Both the position numbers and the translations under genes were made by a program. The notes below the pieces were generated by a model, which was given only the letters and a program-made list of their open reading frames with translations, was not told the DNA's origin and searched no databases. Shown here one piece after another: positions 1-9,302 of a stretch of 64,000 nt of DNA (positions are counted from its first letter, which is position 1; every line of letters begins with the position of its first letter). Origin of the DNA: Shimia isoporae (lineage in GTDB: Bacteria > Pseudomonadota > Alphaproteobacteria > Rhodobacterales > Rhodobacteraceae); the NCBI RefSeq assembly GCF_004346865.1, contig NZ_SMGR01000001.1, positions 992,001 through 1,056,000 on the forward strand, read 5' to 3'.

Positions 1-655
1 CAAGGCCAGCGCCGCCGAAGATCAACGCGCCGTAGCCGCCCATGGAATAGCCGATTACGCCAGTGGTAGAGGCGTCGGTGATGGCGCCGATAGGGCCATC
101 AAGTGCTTCCATGCTGTTGATCACGAACTTCTGGTCGATGGGGCGGTTCAGGAGGGTTGAGCCAAACGCAGCCTGATCGGAATAGGTGCTGTCGGTGTGG
201 TCGATAGAGGCCACAACATAGCCTTTGGAAGCAAGGTTTTCACCTAGATGGCTGAGCAGGAAACGATTGCCCGGATAGCCGTGGGAAATCACGATCAGCG
301 GGAAGGTTTCACCGGTGGCCGGTTCTGCGTCACGCGCAGCCATGCCGTGCAATGTCACTTCGACGGACGGATCACGCAGGGGCGCGGTATAAGTGCCGCC
401 AGGCGCAGTGCCCTCTGCGGCCGGATACCAGATCTCGACAGTCAGATCACGGGTGTAGTTCACCAACGCGTCGGCTGTGGAATTCAGCACATCCAACTGA
501 TCTGGGTTTGAAAATGTGCGTGTGGTGACGCCCACCACGTGATCGCCATGTGCGGCCAGTTCCGGCGCATCGGGGCGAATCTGGTCTATGCGGTTTTCGG
601 CCAGAACGGGCGTGGCCAGAGTCAGCGACACCAAAGCAGCTCTCATTGTTATCAT
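1..655 (-). CDS. Secreted alpha/beta hydrolase (dienelactone hydrolase-like), C-terminus outside window
   Basis: A minus-strand gene runs off the left edge, so only about 218 N-terminal residues are present. It starts with a signal peptide (MITMRAALVSL..., cleavage probably after PVLA near residue 19), so the product should be periplasmic or secreted. The hydrolase fold shows as a PLIVISHGYPGN oxyanion-hole region and a GYSMGGYG nucleophile elbow near residues 203-210; the catalytic Asp and His lie beyond the edge. An AGGAGG site sits seven bases before the chosen ATG at 655, with a second in-frame ATG at 646. The family covers dienelactone hydrolases and PAF acetylhydrolase-like esterases; the substrate is unknown. 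It is divergent from ppk2. Confidence 0.8.
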   Translation of the reverse strand, partial: MITMRAALVSLTLATPVLAENRIDQIRPDAPELAAHGDHVVGVTTRTFSNPDQLDVLNSTADALVNYTRDLTVEIWYPAAEGTAPGGTYTAPLRDPSVEVTLHGMAARDAEPATGETFPLIVISHGYPGNRFLLSHLGENLASKGYVVASIDHTDSTYSDQAAFGSTLLNRPIDQKFVINSMEALDGPIGAITDASTTGVIGYSMGGYGALIFGGAGL

Positions 656-762
656 CAGAAGTCCTCCTGTTGCATGGCGGAAATTAGAAGCGAAAAAAAC
701 CGAAAAAGCATCTTTGCTATGCGAAAGTGACGCGGGGTTCAAAAGGCACGTTGCCGAATGCG

Positions 763-781
763 GGTAACAATTTGGTAACAA
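763..781. promoter_or_regulatory. Phased direct repeat upstream of ppk2
   Basis: The octamer GGTAACAA occurs at 763-770 and again at 774-781, exactly 11 bases apart, in the 210-base intergenic region between the divergent hydrolase and ppk2 genes. One-turn spacing on the same DNA face is typical of a tandem regulator site, but no regulator is identified. Confidence 0.3.
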
Positions 782-865
782 GGTTTGCGCTGCATCAAAG
801 CAGAAGTTTGGTAGATGAAGTAGTCTTTTGGGCGAGTTCAGGATGTCAGTAGAAAGGAGACGCAC

Positions 866-1813
866 ATGGCCGAAACCACTCAGGAAGCGCAGAAGGTGAA
901 TGGTGGACTGCAATCGGGGCCGAATGCACCTCCGCTGACCCCGCCCGCCAAAGCCAAAAATCCCTCCAAAGAAGCCATCCGCAAGGCATTCGAGCGCGGC
1001 GAATATCCTTATGATATCAAACTGTCGCGCCGCGTATACGAGCGGCAAAAAGCCGAGATTCAGGCCGAGTTGCTCAAGGTGCAGCTCTGGGCGCAGGAAA
1101 CCGGTCAGAAGTTTGTGATGCTTTTTGAGGGGCGTGATGCGGCCGGCAAGGGTGGGACGATCAAGCGCTTTACCGAACACCTTAACCCTCGGGCGGCCCG
1201 TGTCGTGGCTTTGAACAAGCCAACTGAGGAAGAGCAGGGGCAGTGGTATTTCCAGCGTTATGTGAACCACCTGCCTACCGCTGGCGAAATCGTTTTGTAT
1301 GACCGCAGCTGGTACAATCGTGCAGGTGTCGAGCGCGTCATGGGCTTCTGTGAACCGGCGGAATACCTTGAGTTCATGCGACAGACGCCAGAGTTTGAAC
1401 GCATGCTCGTGCGTTCCGGCATCCGCATGTACAAATATTGGTTCTCTGTCACTCAGGATGAGCAGAAACGTCGTTTTGAAAGCCGCGAGACAGATCCGCT
1501 CAAACAGTGGAAGTTGAGCCCGATCGACAAGGCGTCGCTCGGCAAGTGGGATGACTACACTGAAGCCAAAGAAGCGATGTTCTTTTATACCGATACGGCG
1601 GATGCACCCTGGACGGTGATAAAGTCAGACGACAAGAAGCGTGCGCGCCTGAACTGTATGCTGCACTTCCTGAATTCTCTCGATTATCCGGGCAAGGACG
1701 AAAAGATCGTCAAGGCGCCCGACCCGTTGATCGTGAACGAGGCCAGCCACGTGATCCACAAGGCGGATCATATCCTCGGGACAGCGCTGCACCCTGACAC
1801 GCGAAAGGCATAA
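866..1813 (+). CDS. ppk2: Polyphosphate kinase 2 family protein
   Basis: The product is a 315-residue PPK2-family nucleotide phosphotransferase that moves phosphate between polyphosphate and nucleoside di- or monophosphates in the cytoplasm. The P-loop is GRDAAGKGG (residues 89-97) and the second conserved motif is DRSWYNR (146-152), followed by AGVERVMGF. About 35 Pro/Ala-rich residues precede the kinase core and look disordered. Length and motifs fit a single-domain PPK2; whether it favours GTP/ATP synthesis or AMP phosphorylation cannot be read from the sequence. AAAGGAG lies before the ATG. It appears monocistronic and ends at a hairpin terminator. Confidence 0.93.
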   Translation: MAETTQEAQKVNGGLQSGPNAPPLTPPAKAKNPSKEAIRKAFERGEYPYDIKLSRRVYERQKAEIQAELLKVQLWAQETGQKFVMLFEGRDAAGKGGTIKRFTEHLNPRAARVVALNKPTEEEQGQWYFQRYVNHLPTAGEIVLYDRSWYNRAGVERVMGFCEPAEYLEFMRQTPEFERMLVRSGIRMYKYWFSVTQDEQKRRFESRETDPLKQWKLSPIDKASLGKWDDYTEAKEAMFFYTDTADAPWTVIKSDDKKRARLNCMLHFLNSLDYPGKDEKIVKAPDPLIVNEASHVIHKADHILGTALHPDTRKA

Positions 1814-1846
1814 CGAGGGCCACAAGGCCTGTGGACGGTGAAGACG

Positions 1847-1877
1847 CCCGTCGCCTCGTTTGGGGCGGCGGGTTTTT
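1847..1877 (+). terminator. Rho-independent terminator after ppk2
   Basis: CCCGTCGCC (1847-1855) pairs with GGCGGCGGG (1864-1872) with one G-T wobble, followed by five T. The surrounding 52 bases (1829-1880) closely resemble 3101-3153, which holds the terminator after the next gene. Confidence 0.8.
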
Positions 1878-2022
1878 GCTCGCACTTTTGTTTGGATATG
1901 AACCGTTCAGGGTTCATTAAAATTTTCAGTTTAAGCGAACCTTTGGCGCGGTTGGTCCACAGTTGTGGATCTCGACCTCGTCGAAATCCCAAGCTTTGTT
2001 CCCAAACAAGAAAGGAAATCCC

Positions 2023-3090
2023 TTGAAACTCATTGTTCTATTGTTTGCGGCAATTTGGGCTCCGAGCGTTTTGGTTGCGGAGCTGAAGTCCATCCAACTG
2101 CATTCCTACAAACATTGGTCTGTTGACTATGTTTTCAGCGACGAAGGGGAAGGATGGAACGCCTGCGTTATGGAAGTTCGAGGCGATGGTATTGCGTTGA
2201 GCTTAAATATCGACGGTAATATGAATGCTGATCTGCAGGTTTTTGATGCTGCTGCAGATTATAGTGGGTGGAAGTCGGGACGAAAATTTCAATTGCAAAT
2301 CGACCGTCATCCTCGTTGGGACATGCCCGCAAATGGCCGCGGCAACTCTCTGTTCGTAGATTTGAGCGGTCCCAACGATTGGAAAAGAGTAGACCGCCTG
2401 CTTTATGAAATTAGACAGGGTTTGAAACTTTATGTGTACCAATACGGTGAGCGCGAAGAATATTACTGGTTTTCTCTGAGGGGGTCCATGGCTGCCGCCA
2501 ATGCGATCGTCGAAAAGTGCTTCGCATACTTGGAAGAATACCCAACAACAAAGTCGGAGCCCACGCCCAAAACGCCCCCTAAGCGCGATGAACCGGTTCC
2601 GGGACTGTTTTCAAGCTTGTATGAACTAAAAAAAGAAGAAACATCTGCTGGCTCGGTTGTGTATTTCAACGGCACGATATCTCGTGGATTTTCGAATGCA
2701 CTCAAGCAACTGGGTGACTTTGACTATCTGGTAATCGAGCAGTCAAACGGAGGCCTTCTTGGAGAGGCTTTGGCGGCAGGACAATTTTTGAGGCAGCGCG
2801 AGATTGCCACCTCAATTGATGGAGCCTGTGCTTCTGCATGTGTTGAACTTTATGCGGGTGGTGTAAAAAGATACTACTCCGACAAGGCAAAATTTGGCGT
2901 TCATGCCATGGCTGTAGATGGTGACGAAACAAGCCTATCGACAACCCAGAAAATGCTCTCGGAGCGGGTCAAATATTTTGAAGCGGGAGGTGTAGATTCG
3001 AGAATTGTTTTGGACTCTCTGGACACGCCTTCACACGAACTGCGCTGGCTTTCGCATGATCAAGCTGTTGAGTATGGACTAATAGAATAG
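2023..3090 (+). CDS. Secreted ClpP/crotonase-like protein (COG3904-like), hypothetical
   Basis: I choose TTG 2023 as start: AAAGGAA precedes it and it places a signal peptide (KLIVLLFAAIWAPSVLVA) at the N-terminus; an in-frame ATG at 1963 would bury that peptide. The mature protein, about 335 residues, has an unrecognised N-terminal half, a Pro/Lys linker near residues 175-195, then a ClpP-like domain: VVYFNGTIS, SNGG near 241-244, CASAC with candidate nucleophile Ser271, and FGVHA with His294. This matches periplasmic COG3904-type proteins of unknown role. Sampled GC is about 47 %, roughly ten points below its neighbours, and it sits between two near-identical terminator segments, suggesting acquisition. 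Confidence 0.65.
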   Translation: MKLIVLLFAAIWAPSVLVAELKSIQLHSYKHWSVDYVFSDEGEGWNACVMEVRGDGIALSLNIDGNMNADLQVFDAAADYSGWKSGRKFQLQIDRHPRWDMPANGRGNSLFVDLSGPNDWKRVDRLLYEIRQGLKLYVYQYGEREEYYWFSLRGSMAAANAIVEKCFAYLEEYPTTKSEPTPKTPPKRDEPVPGLFSSLYELKKEETSAGSVVYFNGTISRGFSNALKQLGDFDYLVIEQSNGGLLGEALAAGQFLRQREIATSIDGACASACVELYAGGVKRYYSDKAKFGVHAMAVDGDETSLSTTQKMLSERVKYFEAGGVDSRIVLDSLDTPSHELRWLSHDQAVEYGLIE

Positions 3091-3118
3091 CTTTGCGGTT
3101 CTGTAGACAGTGAGAAAA

Positions 3119-3150
3119 CCCGCCGCCCCGTTTGGGGCGGCGGGTTTTTT
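3119..3150 (+). terminator. Terminator, partly bidirectional
   Basis: A perfect 11-bp stem (3119-3129 with 3134-3144) and a 4-base loop are followed by six T; four A precede it, so it may also stop transcription from the minus-strand DUF2461 gene. Its setting at 3101-3153 repeats that of the terminator at 1829-1880. Confidence 0.88.
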
Positions 3151-3308
3151 GCTGGTCCGGTTGATGGCCGATGAATTCCCGGGATCCAAGGGGGAGGCAT
3201 GAGCGTGCTTGATGCCATAGAGGTCCGAAGGAAGTATTTTGGTGACTTGAAGATCGGGGCAGCGCAGCTCGCAAGAGTTGTCGACTTCGACGGGGGGCAA
3301 AGACGTAC

Positions 3309-3953
3309 CTAGAAAATGTCGCGCAAAGCCAGCTGCAGCGCCACCAATTTCTCGAACGCATCCAGCGTCGCGCGCTCGAGTCCTTTGCTTGAGACGTCCT
3401 GATCTGAGAGGTCAAACCACATCGTGATCGATTTGCGTTTCAGCAATTCGCCACGGGGGTGGTCTTTGTCGAAGGGCGCGGGCACGCGTTTCAGTTCAGG
3501 AGCGTCGAGGCGTCCCCCGTTTGACTGAAGGTCGGCGATGATCTCGGATAGTTCCTCGCCCTTGGGACTGTCGATCGCTTCACGCCAGTCCGTGAGACCG
3601 TTTTTGTCAAACCCCATGACACCGCCGCCAGCAGACAGGTAGTCGCGGCCGATACCAAGGAACCAACCAACAGGGGGCGTGGACCAGAGCATGTGAAGAT
3701 GCAGGTGATAAGGGGTCTTGTCCTTGGAGAAGCGGACATCCCGCTGGGGGCGGAAGAGTTTCGGTGTTGGCGGCGCGCCAATTGCGCGTTCAAGGTCAGC
3801 CCCGATGGTATCCAGCAATGCCATAGCCGGAAGGCGCAGTTCTGCATCGTACCTCGGCTTGTTGGCTGTGAACCAGTCGCGCGTGTTGTTGTCTGCCAAC
3901 TCGTTGAGGAAAGCGCGGGTTTCAAGGAGCAGGCGGGAAAATTCCGATGACAT
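3309..3953 (-). CDS. DUF2461 (TIGR02453) family protein
   Basis: The 214-residue product matches the DUF2461 family: an N-terminal LADNNTRDWF motif near residues 17-26, FRPQRDVRFSKDKTPYHLHL in the middle, and a GGGVMGFD segment near 115. The family is widespread in bacteria and some eukaryotes, cytoplasmic, and of unknown biochemical role, so no function is assigned. Length is typical. It lies between the acquired-looking ClpP-like gene and the divergent MATE gene, with 121 bases to the latter. Confidence 0.85.
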   Translation of the reverse strand: MSSEFSRLLLETRAFLNELADNNTRDWFTANKPRYDAELRLPAMALLDTIGADLERAIGAPPTPKLFRPQRDVRFSKDKTPYHLHLHMLWSTPPVGWFLGIGRDYLSAGGGVMGFDKNGLTDWREAIDSPKGEELSEIIADLQSNGGRLDAPELKRVPAPFDKDHPRGELLKRKSITMWFDLSDQDVSSKGLERATLDAFEKLVALQLALRDIF

Positions 3954-4074
3954 GAGGCAACCTTAAATAAAGCTTTGAAAGGACAGTCGTTTGGATATGG
4001 TGGCAAAACCAAGAAGATCATTCAACTTCGAGGGGCCTATTGCGGCCTCACTCCATCGGACATAAGGCTGAGTA

Positions 4075-5442
4075 ATGAACACAGTCATGAGCACATCGGG
4101 ACACGTGCGTGCATTGTTGCGCATTGGCCTGCCGTTGATCGGCGGGCACATTGCGCAGTTCGGTATCGGTCTGACCGATACTGTGATGTTGGGCTGGTAT
4201 TCGGTTGAAGCACTGGCCTCGGTGGTGATCGGCAGCAGTTTCTTTTTTGTGCTGTTTATTCTCGGGTCGGGCTTTGCCATAGCCGTGATGCCTCTGGTGG
4301 CTGAGGCGGACGCGCAGGACGACCAGATTCTTCTGCGGCGTGTGACCCGTATGGGGCTGTGGTTGTCCGTGATTTTTGGTGTTCTGTTGCTGCCGCTGTT
4401 TTTTGCGTCGGCACCGATACTGCTCGCTCTCAAGCAAGAGCCCGAAGTCGCCGAATTGGCGCAAATTTATTTGCGTGTTGCAGGTTTTGGGCTGACACCC
4501 GCGCTTCTGGTGATGGTGCTCAAAAGCTACCTCGCGGCGCTTGAGCGGACGCGGGTCGTTTTCTGGGTTACGGTTGCGGCAGTTCCCGTCAACGCAGTCG
4601 TCAACTACGCTCTGATATTTGGCAACTGGGGTTTCCCTGAGATGGGCGTTCAGGGCGCGGCTGTGGCTTCGATCATCGTTCAGTTTGTATCGCTAGGCGG
4701 TGTCGTCATCTATGCGGTACAAGCACTGCCCGAGCATGCGTTGTTCCAACGTATTTGGCGCCCGGACTGGGAAGTGTTTGCACGCGTGTTCCGGCTTGGG
4801 CTACCGATTGGCCTGACCAATCTGGCTGAGGTGAGCCTGTTTACCGCTTCGTCGGTGATGATGGGATGGTTGGGTACGATCCAACTTGCGGCGCACGGGA
4901 TCGCGCTGCAACTGGCGAGCCTTGCGTTCATGCTGCATCTCGGTCTTTCGAATGCTGCCACCGTGCGGGTGGGCAATGCGATGGGGCGTCGGGATGCGAA
5001 CCATATGGCCCGCGGTGCCAAAGTGGCGATTGCCATGTCGATGGTTTTCGCCTGTGTCGCGGTCGCAGTCTTTGTGATTTTCCCCGAGCCGCTGTTGGGC
5101 GCCTTTATCAAGCCGGACGAACCGGAGCGTGATGCCATTCTGGCAGCAGGCGTTTCACTTTTATATATGGCGGCGCTGTTTCAGTTTATGGACGGGGCGC
5201 AGGTTCTGGCGCTGGGCCTGTTGCGCGGCGTGCAGGACACGCGAGGGCCAATGGTTATGGCAGCAATCAGTTACTGGATGATTGGTGTTCCGAGCGCCTA
5301 TGTGCTTGGCTTTGTTGTTGGCCTTGGCGGCGAAGGTGTCTGGCTTGGGCTGGTGCTTGGCCTGACGGCAGCTGCAATTCTTCTGCTGTACCGGTTCTGG
5401 GTGACCGACCTTGCGCGACTTCGGGTTAAGTTCGCAGGCTAA
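4075..5442 (+). CDS. MATE family multidrug/Na+ antiporter
   Basis: The 455-residue product has about 12 predicted membrane helices and MATE signatures: an IGLPLIGGHIAQFG start, LTDTVMLGW in helix 1, and repeat-half similarity around RLGLPIGLTNLAEVSLF near residue 240. Family members expel cationic drugs or metabolites in exchange for Na+ or H+ across the inner membrane. The gene could also start at ATG 4087 (MSTSGH). No regulator is adjacent. Its end lies eight bases from the end of the convergent small gene at 5451-5855. Substrate is not predictable. Confidence 0.92.
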   Translation: MNTVMSTSGHVRALLRIGLPLIGGHIAQFGIGLTDTVMLGWYSVEALASVVIGSSFFFVLFILGSGFAIAVMPLVAEADAQDDQILLRRVTRMGLWLSVIFGVLLLPLFFASAPILLALKQEPEVAELAQIYLRVAGFGLTPALLVMVLKSYLAALERTRVVFWVTVAAVPVNAVVNYALIFGNWGFPEMGVQGAAVASIIVQFVSLGGVVIYAVQALPEHALFQRIWRPDWEVFARVFRLGLPIGLTNLAEVSLFTASSVMMGWLGTIQLAAHGIALQLASLAFMLHLGLSNAATVRVGNAMGRRDANHMARGAKVAIAMSMVFACVAVAVFVIFPEPLLGAFIKPDEPERDAILAAGVSLLYMAALFQFMDGAQVLALGLLRGVQDTRGPMVMAAISYWMIGVPSAYVLGFVVGLGGEGVWLGLVLGLTAAAILLLYRFWVTDLARLRVKFAG

Positions 5443-5450
5443 GTGCAGGC

Positions 5451-5855
5451 TTACTTTCCCTTTAACAACCGGTCCGCTTTTTTGCGTACGAGCACCGAGC
5501 GCAGGTCATGCATGGCCAGAAGCAAGGCGTCTGTGACTTCTTCCAGTTGTTCCGGGGCGGCCTTTGACTGTGCCCATTGGGCCGTCTGGTTGAGGTGATC
5601 CACAGTCCGCAGGATGTCATCGATGTCGCGTTCGGCCAGAAGCTCTCGGCGCTCTTCCATCCAGGCGCTGATTTCTTCGATGTCAGTGTCGGACAATTTG
5701 CGGTCGCCGTTGGCTTTGATTTCGCCATTTTTGACGTTCACCACGGCGATCTGATCCATTTCGATACGACGCTGCTGGTTTTGCGTGTCGACGCGAAACA
5801 CCATCGCGCCGTTGTCACGCACGCGAAAGAAATATTCTGGAAGATCGCCGCCCAT
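5451..5855 (-). CDS. Conserved hypothetical protein
   Basis: The 134-residue, charged, soluble product has no signal peptide or membrane segment. Its N-terminal half (YFFRVRDNGAMVFRVDT) looks beta-rich, and its C-terminal half looks helical (EEISAWMEERRELLAERD and onward). I recognise it only as similar to small conserved proteins of Rhodobacteraceae. It follows the aspartate aminotransferase gene by 18 bases on the same strand and is probably co-transcribed with it. No function is proposed. Confidence 0.7.
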   Translation of the reverse strand: MGGDLPEYFFRVRDNGAMVFRVDTQNQQRRIEMDQIAVVNVKNGEIKANGDRKLSDTDIEEISAWMEERRELLAERDIDDILRTVDHLNQTAQWAQSKAAPEQLEEVTDALLLAMHDLRSVLVRKKADRLLKGK

Positions 5856-5873
5856 TGCCCTGGCCCCTTTGTC

Positions 5874-7097
<1,224 letters not shown>

Positions 7098-7163
7098 TCA
7101 CTGGTTCCATGTCTTAGGGTGCGCGCAACAGCCGATCAAGAACCATTACCGGGAGAGCAGAAA

Positions 7164-7565
7164 TTGACACAGGAAACAGATCTGACGCCGGAAGAAGATT
7201 GGTACACCGAGGATGTCGCGACATTTGGCGACCGGTTGGCAGCCGCGCGTGAAGCGGCGGGTTTGAAACAAGGCGAACTTGCCAAGCGGATCGGGGTAAA
7301 GAAGTCCACAATTGCAGCTTGGGAAGAGGATCTTTCGGAGCCGCGAGCGAACCGATTGGCGATGATGGCCGGGGTGCTGAACGTTTCGATCCGCTGGTTG
7401 CTGGTGGGGGAAGGCGACGGCGTAGACGCCCCTCAGGAGGGCGAAAGCACGACGGACGCCGACCTGCTTGCGATCCTGCAGCAAATCCGCGATATCCGCA
7501 CGCGGATGAAAAACGATCTGGAACAGTTGGCGAAGCTGGAAAAGGCGTTGCGCAAGAAACTCTGA
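7164..7565 (+). CDS. XRE-family helix-turn-helix regulator
   Basis: The 133-residue product has an N-terminal XRE HTH at about residues 20-75 (FGDRLAAAREAAGLKQGELA, then KRIGVKKSTIAAWE) and a C-terminal helix ending in a Lys-rich coiled coil. I choose TTG 7164, just after GGGAGAG, giving MTQETDLTPEEDWY; the in-frame ATG at 7092 would add 24 residues unlike the family. Such proteins sit next to sdhE in many Rhodobacteraceae. The target is unknown, though a link to succinate dehydrogenase assembly or the neighbouring aminotransferase is possible. The stop is 13 bases before sdhE. Confidence 0.8.
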   Translation: MTQETDLTPEEDWYTEDVATFGDRLAAAREAAGLKQGELAKRIGVKKSTIAAWEEDLSEPRANRLAMMAGVLNVSIRWLLVGEGDGVDAPQEGESTTDADLLAILQQIRDIRTRMKNDLEQLAKLEKALRKKL

Positions 7566-7578
7566 GAAGGTCAGGCAG

Positions 7579-7842
7579 ATGAGCGAGACCCGCGAAAACC
7601 GGTTGAAGCGGATGATGATGCGGTCGATGCGCCGTGGCATCAAAGAGATGGACATCATCCTGCAGCGTTATGCCGAGGACAATCTGGCAACGATGAGTGA
7701 TTCCGAGTTGGATCTCTATGACTCGCTGCTGTTGGAGAACGATCAGGACCTCTATCAATGGGTCACAGGCCAAAAATCGGCCCCAGAAAGGTTCGATCGG
7801 CTGATTTCCGCCATATCTATCGCAATTAGTGGGCAAAACTAA
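7579..7842 (+). CDS. sdhE: Succinate dehydrogenase assembly factor 2 (SdhE)
   Basis: This 87-residue small helical protein carries the family signature RSMRRGIKEMD (residues 15-25), containing the RGxxE flavinylation motif. SdhE promotes covalent attachment of FAD to the flavoprotein subunit of succinate dehydrogenase and related enzymes in the cytoplasm. Length is typical (80-100 residues). It follows the XRE gene by 13 bases and is likely co-transcribed. The sdh genes themselves are not in the window. Confidence 0.92.
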   Translation: MSETRENRLKRMMMRSMRRGIKEMDIILQRYAEDNLATMSDSELDLYDSLLLENDQDLYQWVTGQKSAPERFDRLISAISIAISGQN

Positions 7843-7931
7843 ACCGAATTTGACCCGCTTTTTGCACGACTTAACGACTTGTTCGCTAATTTCCGTCAAT
7901 TTGCCTCCAATGCAAGATGACGGAGATAAGG

Positions 7932-8429
7932 ATGAGCTTTCATTCGAATATGGAGAGCGGCTCTAACGAGGCGTTCATGACCGAGTACCTGGATTCGCTC
8001 GCACTGGTGGAACGACTGCACCGCCTGCTGTTGGACGTGATCAAGGATGAATTTGAGCGCGTAGGCGTTCTGGAAATCAACGCGGTTCAGGCGCTGTTGC
8101 TGTTCAATATCGGCGACAACGAGGTGACTGCCGGCGAACTGAAGTCGCGCGGTTACTATCAGGGCTCCAATGTGAGCTACAACCTGAAGAAACTGGTCGA
8201 GACCGGCTATATGCACCACCAGCGCTGCGAAATCGACCGCCGCTCTGTTCGCGTGCGTTTGACTGAAAAGGGCCGCGAGATTCGCGACATCGTTGCAGCC
8301 CTGTTCCTGCGCCACGCCGAAGGACTGCAGTCCAAAGGTGTACTGGGCGAAAACGGCTTTACCGAAATCACCCATTCGCTTCGCCGGATGGAGCGGTATT
8401 GGACGGATCAGATCCGTTACATTTACTGA
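7932..8429 (+). CDS. MarR-family regulator, LdtR-like
   Basis: The 165-residue winged-helix regulator shows HTH region VTAGELKSRGYYQGSNVSYN and wing CEIDRRSVRVRLTEKGRE, and resembles LdtR, a MarR protein of alphaproteobacteria linked to L,D-transpeptidase and stress genes. ATG 7932 is chosen because GGAG lies seven bases upstream; ATG 7917 lacks a site. The 89-base upstream region separates it from sdhE, so it probably has its own promoter. No L,D-transpeptidase gene is nearby, and the ligand is unknown. Confidence 0.82.
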   Translation: MSFHSNMESGSNEAFMTEYLDSLALVERLHRLLLDVIKDEFERVGVLEINAVQALLLFNIGDNEVTAGELKSRGYYQGSNVSYNLKKLVETGYMHHQRCEIDRRSVRVRLTEKGREIRDIVAALFLRHAEGLQSKGVLGENGFTEITHSLRRMERYWTDQIRYIY

Positions 8430-8537
8430 GGTGCATCAGGACACAGTGCGCGCGCTTTTGGTATTGCGCAGGCACTGTTGTCAGATCGTTGCCGCAAAAA
8501 CAGGGCTCGTCGCGATGCGGCGGGCCTTGTTTGCATT

Positions 8538-9302
8538 TCAAGGCCGGCGTTTGGCAGCGGGGCTTAATCTTCCTAGAATGGCGACCCCCAATTCGCGTTC
8601 AAGCTTGCGGCGCATGGCGCGTTCAAAATCATCAAAGCCATCCGCGACTTCGACAAAGGCGTCGGGGCCGCGGATCAGGCGCTCGCGATAATACCGTTCC
8701 ATGTCTCCCGGGACGGCGGTCAACGACGCGCCTTTCGTTCCTGTGGTTTCGATGGCCAGTGCATTCACCGTGACGCCTTCGAAAGGGAACCGACCATAGG
8801 CAACGCCGGTGTGATAGCCGTCGTTGTTCGGGCCGTCGCCGCTGACGTCGAGGGTGAAATCCTGACAGTCTGGCGCCCGCCGGAACATATCATGGGCGAA
8901 GCCGAGTGCGTGGCCGATTGCTGTGGAAAACTGGTTGGCGCTGCGCGGTGTGCTTGTGACGGTTTCGGCAACGGCGAGCAAGGCTGCCGGTCGGTCGATC
9001 ACAGTCCAGTCGACGATGACAGTCTGATGGGACGTACCGCTCCATTCAAAAATAGCCAGTGCAACCGGCGAGGGGGCGGCAAAGAACGCGCTGCGGACTT
9101 GCGGCGACAGCAAGGCGTTGGCGAGGCCATTGCGTTGGAGCGCGTCTTCGTAGGGGTCGACCGATGAGGAAACGTCCATCGCGAGTAAGAGCGCAAGGCG
9201 ACAGTCGGAGGCCCGCGCCGCTGTTGCGGCGAGAGCCATTGTCAGTGTGGCAACAAGAGCTGCGCGGATCACCAGTGACCGGTGCTCTCCATGCTGGCCC
9301 AT
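8538..9302 (-). CDS. DUF1194 von Willebrand A-like secreted protein
   Basis: The 254-residue product has a signal peptide (hydrophobic about 11-30, ARASDC boundary) followed by a DUF1194 domain with a VWA-like fold. The metal-ion-dependent adhesion motif DVSSS is at about residues 43-47, and a matching SGDGPNNDG lies near 150. The role of the family is unknown; export and the MIDAS motif suggest protein or metal binding in the periplasm. Its start overlaps the end of the glyoxalase gene by 34 bases on the same strand, implying translational coupling; ATG 9239 is an alternative start without overlap. Confidence 0.83.
   Translation of the reverse strand: MGQHGEHRSLVIRAALVATLTMALAATAARASDCRLALLLAMDVSSSVDPYEDALQRNGLANALLSPQVRSAFFAAPSPVALAIFEWSGTSHQTVIVDWTVIDRPAALLAVAETVTSTPRSANQFSTAIGHALGFAHDMFRRAPDCQDFTLDVSGDGPNNDGYHTGVAYGRFPFEGVTVNALAIETTGTKGASLTAVPGDMERYYRERLIRGPDAFVEVADGFDDFERAMRRKLERELGVAILGRLSPAAKRRP

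Noticed and set aside
3173-3187. A string GAATTCCCGGGATCC that resembles a cloning-vector polylinker
   Set aside because: It is only 15 bases, lacks other vector sequence and sits in ordinary intergenic DNA, so chance is more likely than contamination.
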